From Lichtheimia corymbifera B2541 (Eukaryota; Mucoromycota; Mucoromycetes; Mucorales; Lichtheimiaceae): a stretch of 64,000 nucleotides of DNA. Of the stretch, positions 55,256 to 64,000 are shown piece by piece (position 1 is the first letter of the stretch; every line of letters starts with the position of its first letter). The notes below the pieces were generated by a model, which saw nothing but the letters and a program-made list of their open reading frames with translations, was not told the origin of the DNA and did no database searches. The translations under genes and the position numbers were made by a program. The stretch spans positions 186,001 to 250,000 of the forward strand of contig JNEU01001161.1 in assembly GCA_000697475.1 (NCBI GenBank). Reading direction: 5' to 3'.

Positions 55256-58165
55256 TGTAAAGTTTAGAGATACAGGCACCTTTTATGGTTTACATATGCT
55301 GTAAGCATGATGCTATATGAAAGGTGGCCTTTGTTCATTGTCAAGTAGGTAGACCCTGATAGAGCGGGAGATGCGCAGGGTCGTGCTTGTGCAACACAGC
55401 TCATTTGCATGATACATTGCAATGAAGAAACACCACTTGCCATATAGAATCACGGTTTCAGCATATGCAAAAGCGTCAATGTGCCTGTATCTAGGATTGG
55501 CAAGCTTGATCGAGCAGATATGATTGGAAAGGTGCGCTCCACCAAGACGAGCAATATTGTTCTATGAAAGAGGCGATGTTTCATTGTAGAGATAGATAGA
55601 GGCACATGTAGGTTTTTGCATATATGCTGAAAACGTGATGCTATATGTCAAGTGGTGTTTATTCACTGTAAAGTAGCGTGACCCTGATAGAGCGGAAAAT
55701 GCGCAGGGGTGTGCATGTGTAACACAGCTCATTTGCATGATATATCACAATGAACAAACACCACTTACATATAGCACCATGGTTATAGCATATGTAAAAA
55801 CGTAAATGTGCCTCCATCTAGGATTGGCAAGATTGATCGGGGAAACATGATTGGAAAGGTGCGCTCACCACAACAAGCAATATTGTTCTATGAAAGACCC
55901 CACGCTTCATTGTAAAGTTTAGAGACAAATGCACTTTTATGTTTTACATATGCTGAAAGCCTGATACTATATTATGAGAAGCAATAGTTGTTCAGGATTG
56001 GCGAGCGTGATCGTGAAATTTCTACACAAGGTGCGCTCCACCCATCCGAGCAATATTGTTCTATGAAAGAGCCCACGTTTCATTGTAAAGTTTAGAGATT
56101 AATGCACTTTTATGCTTTTCCTTATGCTGAAACCATGATGCTATATGTAAGTGGTGTTTGTTCATTGTGACGTATCATGCAAATGAGCTGTGTCACACAT
56201 GCACGCACCTACGCATTTTCCGCTCTATCAGGGTCGAGCTACTTTACAATGAGCAAACACCACTTGGCATATAGCATCATGCTTTCAGCATAAGGAAAAA
56301 CATAAAAGTGCATTAATCTGTAAACTTTACAATGAATCGTGGGCTCTTTCATAGAACAATATTGCTCGTTGTGGTGGAGCGCACCTTTCCAATCATGTTT
56401 CCCCGATCAAGTTTGCCAATACTAGATGCAGGTACTTTTACGTTTTTATATATGTTGAAAGCGTGATGCTATATGGCAAATGGTGTTTGTTCATTGCGAT
56501 GTATCATGCAAATGAACTGTGGTGCACAAGCACGACCCTACGCATCTTCTGCTCTATCAGGGTCACGCTACTTCACAATGAATAAACACCACTTGTCATA
56601 TGGCATCACGCTTTCAGCATATATGCAAAAACGTACATGTGCATTTATCTCTAAACTTTACAATGAAACATGGGCTCTTTCATAGAACAATATTGCTCGT
56701 CGTGGTGGAGCGCACCTTTCCAATCATGTTTCCCCGATCAATCTTGCCAATCCTAGATGGAGGCACATTTACGTTTTTACATATGCTATAACCATGGTGC
56801 TATATGTAAGTGGTGTTTGTTCATTGTGATATATCATGCAAATGAGCTGTGTTACACATGCACACCCCTGCGCATTTTCCGCTCTATCAGGTCACGCTAC
56901 TTTACAGTGAATAAACACCACTTGACATACAGCATCACGCTTTCAGCATATATACAAAAACGTACATGTGCATTTATCTCTAAACTTTACAATGAAACAT
57001 GGGCTCTTTCATAGAACAATATTGCTCGTCTTGGTGGAGCGCACCTTTCCAATCATATCTGCTCGATCAATCTTGCCAATCCTAGATGGAGGCACATTTA
57101 CGTTTTTACATATGCTATAACCATGGTGCTATATGTAAGTGGTGTTTGTTCATTGTGATATATCATGCAAATGAGCTGTGTTACACATGCACACCCCTGC
57201 GCATTTTCCGCTCTATCAGGTCACGCTACTTTACAGTGAATAAACACCACTTGACATACAGCATCACGCTTTCAGCATATATACAAAAACGTACATGTGC
57301 ATTTATCTCTAAACTTTACAATGAAACATGGGCTCTTTCATAGAACAATATTGCTCGTCTTGGTGGAGCGCACCTTTCCAATCATATCTGCTCGATCAAG
57401 CTTGCCAATCCTAGATACAGGCACATTGACGCTTTTGCATATGCTGAAACCGTGATTCTATATGGCAAGTGGTGTTGTTCATTGGGAAGTATCATGCAAA
57501 TGAGCTGTGTTGCACAAAGAAGTCCGTCTGCATCTTCGGCACTATCGGGGTCTACCTACTTGACAATGAACAAAGACCACTTGTCATATAGCATCACGCT
57601 TATATCATATGTAAAAACATAAAGGTGCCTGTATCTCTAAACTTTGCAATGAAACCTGGGGTCTTCAATCGAACAAAGTTGCGCGGCGGGGTGAAGCGCA
57701 CCTTGGGTGTGAGTTTCACGATCGTCGTGGCCGATCTCAGATTCACCCAAAGTCACCACCAGCCTCGTCGAAAAAAAAATTCAAGAGGTCGACCTCATTC
57801 ACTTTGGCTGGTGGTGACATTGCGAAATTTGGGATCGGCGAGCTGGATCGTGAAACTTGCACACAAGGTGCGCTTCACCCCGCCGCGCAACTTTGTTCGA
57901 TTGAAGACCCCACGTTTCATTCTAAAGTTTAGAGATACAGGTACGTTTATGTTTTACATATGCTGTAAACGTGATGCTATATGACAAGTGGTGTTTGTTC
58001 ATTGTGAAGTATCATGCAAATGAGCTGTGTTACACAAGCACGCCCCTGCGCACCTTCCGCTCTATGGGAGTCGAGGTGCTTCAGAATGAGCAAAGACCAC
58101 TTGTCATATAGCATCACACTTACACCATAGTAAAAACATAAAGGTGCCTGTATCTCCAAATCTCC
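55256..58165. repeat. Array of foldback repeats alternating with a conserved module
   Basis: Foldback copies (about 225-240 bp, two complementary arms of about 75 bp) lie at about 55266-55492, 55590-55830, 56093-56325, 56423-56656, 56755-56985, 57084-57314, 57417-57640 and 57936-58158, with a truncated one at 55918-55985. Between them sits a spacer of about 100 bp with the core AATGAAACATGGGCTCTTTC and GAACAATATTGCTCG, giving a period near 329 bp. At 57.63-57.93 kb two modules face each other as a palindrome. Open frames of 60-119 codons in it are by-products of the repeat. Confidence 0.85.
56757..57414. repeat. Near-identical 329-bp tandem duplication
   Basis: 56757-57085 and 57086-57414 are almost identical over the whole unit, differing at only a few bases (for example TCAATCTTGCC against TCAAGCTTGCC near the unit ends). 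Both carry the same 85-codon frame. This marks recent unequal exchange or slippage inside the older array. Confidence 0.85.
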
Positions 58166-59040
58166 ATAATGATGTGTAGAGGCTTTATGAGAACGATGTT
58201 GATCAGCATGACCGAGAGCACCGCCTAACCAAGTTTCGACGTCGCCATGGACAATATCGGCGCGCACAGCCGTACACCCTATTTATGTTTCCATCCATTT
58301 GTCGTCTCTCCTACATTCGAGGTTTTCATAATGAACTCTGAGGTCTTTATGGGAACGAAATTGCTCGGCGTGGTCGAAAGGATGCTATGTGAAAGTTTCA
58401 GGTTCTAGGTGGGCAATTTCGGGGAGCAGGAGCGTCTACCCTACTTTTCCCTATATTTGGGCTGGCCCGCATTCAAAATGTTCATAATGAACCATGCGGT
58501 TTTTAAATGAATGAAGTTGATCAGCATGTGCGAGAATACCGTCTGACCAAGTTTCAAGTGCGAAATGGGGAATCCCAAGAAACTACATAGTAATTGACTT
58601 TTTCATAAATCCGGCGCTTTCCCAATTTTCATCCGTCATAGTCAACCCCACATTATGCTCTCCCTTTCGAAAATTTTAAATGAAGTGTGGGTTCGTTATT
58701 AAGACAAAGTTGATCAGCATGACCTAGAGCACCTTGTGTGCAAGTTTCAGGTTTGAGAGAGGCAATCAAGGTCGTGGAGTAATTTATACATGGTGTGCAT
58801 GCATCTGTCGGACGGTGCCTGACCTATTTAATTTCCACCTCTTCTTCCACTCTTGGCTTCTTGCCTCTTCCTCCTCCCATTCTCAACTGTTGCCCCCATT
58901 CAAGTGCAACCACCATCTGCAAACGATTGCCTTGCTTCCAATCCACCATGTCAATGCTACGAATATCTTGATCCGATTGTCTTGAGCTGAATGCAAGCTC
59001 ATGGCGTGTGCACCCCACTTCAACACACGCCTTTCTTGAA
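58166..59040 (+). repeat. Right copy of the complex repeat block, unique-module part
   Basis: It is the inverted match of about 1-855. Four diverged modules lie at about 58165-58240, 58320-58405, 58485-58550 and 58680-58755. Each has the plan AATGAA(C/G)...GT(C/T)TTTAT..GAACGAAATTGCTCGG, then ...AAGTTTCAGG. The right border with non-repeated DNA is near 59040. Confidence 0.75.
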
Positions 59041-59328
59041 AGCACACACTGTCTTGCACACTCCAATGCCACACTCAAACGAAACAGCATTCATTCCAGC
59101 AGTTACTATTAGCAATGACTTTATTGTCTCAAGCAGTGTTCACAATCTTGTCACTCTATTACTACAACACGCTCCTCTGCCACAACCATCCCGTAACAGC
59201 AGCTGCCATTAGCAAGGTCTCCATTGTCTCAAGTTTATTGCGGCCTCTTCACGTGGACAGCTGATAGCCATTGTATAAAAGCAGCTTTATTTACGTGTAG
59301 CAGCTTGCTTCAATACATACATATTCCA
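59041..59328. other. Spacer and promoter for the 59329 gene
   Basis: A short direct repeat-like pair (AGCAGTTACTATTAGCAATG near 59098 and AGCAGCTGCCATTAGCAAGG near 59199, both followed by a TTGTCTCAAG stretch) suggests an old local duplication. TATA box at 59274-59280. Confidence 0.4.
59274..59280 (+). promoter_or_regulatory. TATA box of the 59329-59741 gene
   Basis: TATAAAA, 49 nt before the ATG at 59329, in the context TTGTATAAAAGCAGC. Confidence 0.5.
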
Positions 59329-59741
59329 ATGGATGATGCCATATCAGCTATCAAGTATCCCGCAATACAAGCACTCTTCGCCTTGTTGAGCTGCACTGAA
59401 AATGACCAAGAAGAGAGAGACCAACACTTGGATGGAAAAGGAAGCATATCAGCAGCGATCGCAAGGCTGTCTTCAACCAACATATTGGATTTGTATGGAT
59501 GTATGCAATCAAGTGCAGTAATGTGGAATCCTGGAATGTTGCTTTGACTACTTGGCTCGTCGTCAGCAGTAACGAACACGTGGATACGGCTGAGGATGAT
59601 GATGGATTGGATGAGTTGGATGGCATGGAAACGAGGGCTTATATCTTTGACAAGAGAGGATTTACCACCATGGATGATATTGCAACATTCAAGTCAATGC
59701 ATGCAACAGCTACTTTACAAATTTGGATGAAGATGCTATGA
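59329..59741 (+). CDS. Small two-exon acidic protein of unknown function, 112 aa
   Basis: Model join(59329..59492, 59567..59741), 339 nt. Exon 1 reads MDDAISAIKYPAIQALFALL...SSTNILD. A GTATGG...CGTCAG intron joins in phase to FSNEHVDTAEDDDGLDELDG, then METRAYIFDKRGFTTMDDIA and LQIWMKML, stop. A TATA box lies at a suitable distance. An additional coding-like frame overlaps the end (59723-59929), so a third exon or frameshift is possible. No family recognised. Its position beside the repeat block suggests an accessory or mobile-element-linked gene. Confidence 0.4.
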
Positions 59742-61249
59742 TGGCAGCAACCAAGAATACAATGGCACAACGACACCTGCTGATTCTTTGTGATCCACTG
59801 GTTGGCATCTGGAAGGAAAGGAAGGATAGAAATTTGAGGAGATTGGATTATACCCACATCATTGTATCGAGACGCTCTTGTTCCTTCTGTCATATTACAT
59901 TCATTAAAGCTTCATTGCTCATATGCTGATTAGACGATGGGTAGTGCCAATAACTGATTGTATACATGTTTAAATAGACGCTTGTATATTCAATGTTAAT
60001 AAACCCGTAGTAATAGTACCCAACAACCCTGCTTCTTACAGAAGCTTGATCCATTGTAAGCTTAAATCATTACGGCTAAGAAAGATGATGAGCTCTGTGG
60101 CACAAGTACATAATGCTTACCTATGACAACGGCCCTACATACAAGTCATACACTAATAGAGGATGACAGAATCCAATTACACGCATTCGGACCCAACTAC
60201 TACAACCACATCGTAGTCATGTATACCTTTACAATCGAATAAAATAATGCTTGTGCCACTTTACTGCTTCTCTTGCAGGCATGAAATTGAAGTGAACTTA
60301 CCTGTCTGCTGCAATTGTACGGCGCCTTGGAGTAAACTATGCGTGTGATCCAATAATCTCTTGCGTCTAGTAAGTTGCCGTGGTAATTAGTAATCGGCTG
60401 ATAAATCGCCCTATTAAATTGCTCATGGCCACCTTTTGAGGATGTCACTTTTACTGTGCTTGTTGTAATAAAAGAGGTGTAACAAAAGCTACGTAGTCCC
60501 GCTTGCCGCTTGACCGCCTCAGCAGCAAAATTACTTGATTGGCTAATGGACTCCGAGCATCCACTGACCATGTATCACTGTGCACAGCATAATAAAAGTA
60601 GCCCAAGTGCATCTATCTCAGGGCAAAGGTGTTTTTTTTATTTCTAGTAGGATGATATGCTGTCATATCAATCGAGTCGCGTAAGGGGTGGCTCTTATAC
60701 AAGCGGCTATAAAGAAGCGCCTAGTATATCAATAACAACGAGATCTGGTATTCCAAATCCAGTGATAACATTCCTTTTTTTCCGATAGTACCCAGGTCAT
60801 TCGATAATGTATGGGTGCATGGACCACGGTGGCTGCATGCATGCAATACGCGATGAGAAGGCAACAAAGTTGCATATGAACAAATCCAGAAATTATTCTC
60901 TGCAGCTTGTAGATCCCTTTTTTCATGCATCATGCTCTTGAGGGTGCATATGACATTCTTTTTCTTTTTTCATTATCGTATGATGGATTGCTACAAGTAG
61001 TCTACATGCATGGAATTTTTTAAAGTTGTGTGATGGCGGTAGTAGCAAATCTAGAAAGCGAAGAAAATGAGAGCTTTTTGCTCTGAAACGGTTCCCGATT
61101 GGACACCATGACTTGGATGGCCGATCAACAGACCGATTTTAAGCACCACAACTTTGTTTCAAACTTCTTTCTTTCGTCTCTCTCTCTCTCTCTCTTTTCC
61201 CATCTCCACTCCCCTCTTTGTACATATTCTTTCACCCTTCATTCTCAGG
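59742..61249. other. Mostly unassigned intergenic region with one minus-strand gene candidate
   Basis: Minus-strand 60200-60571 is open and coding-like (EAVKRQAGLRSFCYTSFITT ... ITNYHGNLLDARDYWITRIV). It contains a possible in-frame intron (GTAAGT at SRQ| to TGTAAAG), giving the end VYMTTMWL. No family or promoter recognised, so it stays a candidate only. The last about 80 bases are the CT-rich leader of the ferric reductase. Confidence 0.3.
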
Positions 61250-63051
61250 ATGGATATGAATATGGATCATGATCATGGTGCGATTGATGAATCGACACCT
61301 TGGAATGCAAATATACCCTACGCAGGTGCTTTAGCTGGCGTCATTTCAGGCCTTACGTTTGTACTTTTTCTACGACATGTAGCCCAGTCTTTTACATACA
61401 TTCGCCACTCGTCACTTTTCGGCAAATACAACCGATTGGAACGCTATATCGTCAACAAGTGCAGCTACACGCTCAATCTGGGTAGCAGCCGATCTCGTCT
61501 TACACCTGTATTACCTCCTGTTGGTGCTATCTTGTTGATTCTTGCATTGGTGACCACGGCTGTACCTTTATTATTGGTGCAAACGGATTTAGCCATCAAT
61601 TCAAACCGTGCAGGCTTTTTGGCGATTTCGATTGTTCCATTCATGTTGGCGTCGACTGGCAAAAACTCGGCCATGGCATTGTTGACAGGCATCTCGCACG
61701 TGAAACTCAACTTTTTGCATCGCACCTTGGCAACAGCTATTGTTGTGTTGGCAACAGTACATATGGCCTATATGATCGAAAACTGGTCAAGATTCTCATG
61801 GTTCCTGAAAGAAAAGCTTGCCACTGAAAAGGTGCAGCATGGTCTTGCTGGCTATGGTTGCCTGTGTTTTGTCTTTGTCACCAGCTTATATCCCATCAGA
61901 CGCTACTGCCACGAGCTATTCCTCGTCACTCACCTTGTCGGTTTTGGATTCTTGGGTGCTATTGCCAAGCACACACCTTATGCAATGCGTTACTTTTTTG
62001 CAGGCTTGCTATGTTACTGCGTCAATGCACTTACTGGCTGGTTTGTAAAGTCGCGTATTGGTCGTGCACGTGTTGAAGTGCTCCCACATGGTTGTACACG
62101 CTTGTCATTACGTCTTTCAAGTCCTATCACGCATCGTCCTGGTCAACATGTTTATATCAGCTTGCCCAAGGTATCCTATGTTCAATGGCATCCATTCACC
62201 ATCACCAGTGTACACCGCAAAACGGAAGACAATGCATGTGACATGATCGAAATGTATGCATGTGTACGTGGCAACTTTACTCGCAAGCTATATAAACTTG
62301 CTCAACAAGGTGAAGAATGGCCTGCATTTATTGCCGGTCCTTATGGAAATGGCTCGCCTGACTTGGATCCCACTGAAATGCTCACTCATCATGATACCTT
62401 GTTGCTCTTGGGTGCTGGTGCTGGCGTCACATTCCCTATGCGACTTGTACGTGAGCTTGGCTTGACACTATTGGAAGGTGGCATGATGATCCAACAGCAA
62501 TCGATTCGCACCAAGGATATTTACTTTGCCTGGTCCGTTCGCCATGTTGGTGAGCTTGAATGGTTTTATGCCGAGTTACAGCAGCTCCTTGTGGATTTCG
62601 AACACGCTCGCAAACGAATGCAACTCAAATATGACTTGCCGCATGTCCATGTTCTTTTGTATGTGACCGACACGAACAAGCAAGGTGCAGACAACATTAT
62701 CGAATTGCCTACTCCCCCTACTGAGAAAGCAGCATCGTTGGATGGCGAAGGCAGTCGTATGTTTTCCAATGTGGATGATGATCACGTGCAAGATGAAGAT
62801 GCTCCCAAGCCTCGTGTGGTGTTTGGATCTCGCATGGATGTACGTGCGTTATTCAAGGAAGCTGGTGGACGTGAGCCAGGCATCTTTGGTATGTAGTCAA
62901 GTTGTTTGCTGTTGTTTTATATGTAGAAAACTAATCTTTTTATATAGCATGTGGCCCTGCCAGCTTTAATGCAAGCATCAAAAATGCAGTGGCATCTGCT
63001 ACACGACCTGGATACCTTCCACATTTGCATTGCGAGGAGTTCCAATACTAG
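61250..63051 (+). CDS. Ferric/cupric reductase (FRE family), plasma-membrane flavocytochrome
   Basis: Model join(61250..62888, 62948..63051), 580 aa. Such enzymes pass electrons from cytosolic NADPH via FAD and two haems to extracellular Fe3+/Cu2+. The N terminus MDMNMDHDHG is followed by helices (YAGALAGVISGLTFVLFL; VGAILLILALVTTAVPLLL). The bis-haem His pairs are in FLHRTLATAIVVLATVHMAY and CHELFLVTHLVGFG. The FAD site is VQWHPFTITSVH; the NADPH site is LLLGAGAGVTFPMRLVREL, with the C-terminal CGPASFNASI. The start at 61250 is the first ATG; the frame is open upstream without one. There is an acidic loop before the last exon (NVDDDHVQDEDAP). Together with the NRAMP gene it suggests reductive metal uptake, though the genes are 36 kb apart. 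Confidence 0.92.
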
Positions 63052-63215
63052 ATTTTACAGAATCTACTGTAAATGATATCCCCTTTCACCTCACATCATT
63101 CACATTTCACACGCATGTAATAACGCTGTACCATTATCATTATATCATCCTCCCTACTCCTCCATGATTCCACTTGTATCTTTATAAACATCTTACTCTA
63201 ACATGTAATAATGAG

Positions 63216-64000
<785 letters not shown>

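Noticed and set aside
56757..57343. Repeated 85-codon frames as a gene family
   Set aside because: They run across foldback arms and loop, lack promoter context, and arise from the 329-bp duplication.
55256..58165. CRISPR-like array appearance (regular repeats and spacers, period near 329 bp)
   Set aside because: Repeats are about 225-bp palindromes and the spacers are themselves conserved. This is eukaryotic DNA with no cas genes.

Overview
The window looks like nuclear DNA of a filamentous fungus, most likely an early-diverging Mucoromycota/Mucorales species of the Absidia/Lichtheimia/Cunninghamella type. The evidence is densely split genes with short introns (about 40-90 nt, GT-AG and occasionally GC-AG), exons as small as 10-22 nt, poly-Ser/His/Gln/Asn tracts, pyrimidine-rich leaders, and a typical fungal gene set. 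The genus assignment is inference. No rRNA, tRNA or CRISPR was recognised.

Layout. 1-1450 is one copy of a complex repeat block. It recurs in inverted orientation at about 57.5-59.04 kb, so it brackets the gene-bearing core. From 2.8 to 51.5 kb come housekeeping and accessory genes: an Anp1/Mnn9-type mannosyltransferase, a SAM methyltransferase with a nonsense codon in its cofactor motif, a PPR protein, an alpha/beta hydrolase (-), two small unknown genes (-), a GH29 alpha-L-fucosidase, two neighbouring complex I genes (NDUFAF2-like and NDUFS6-like), a DDB1/Mms1-family protein (-), a coiled-coil protein, an NRAMP metal transporter, an SDR oxidoreductase, a KH-like protein (-), a RING-H2 E3, an alanine aminotransferase, an AdipoR/PAQR membrane protein (-), two small unknown genes, a SAM-RBD-kinase MAPKKK of Bck1/Ste11 type, a DH-PH RhoGEF, and Ctf4/WDHD1 (-).

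51.6-55.0 kb holds two decayed, intron-bearing TnpB/Fanzor-like (IS605 OrfB type) genes in tandem, downstream of a TATA box and a 3 x 21-bp repeat. This is the most interesting locus in the window. 55.26-59.04 kb is an array of about 225-bp foldback (palindromic) repeats alternating with a conserved module of about 75-100 bp. The right end carries two small unknown gene models, a ferric reductase, and a partial PLP aminotransferase (-) cut by the window edge.

Functional themes are inference from neighbours: cell wall and glycan metabolism with its signalling (mannosyltransferase, fucosidase, RhoGEF next to the Bck1-like MAPKKK), metal uptake (NRAMP, ferric reductase), complex I biogenesis, and replication/repair (Mms1-like, Ctf4). 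Exon-intron models were built by eye from splice signals and frame continuity. Where exon lengths are given, their sum is divisible by three.
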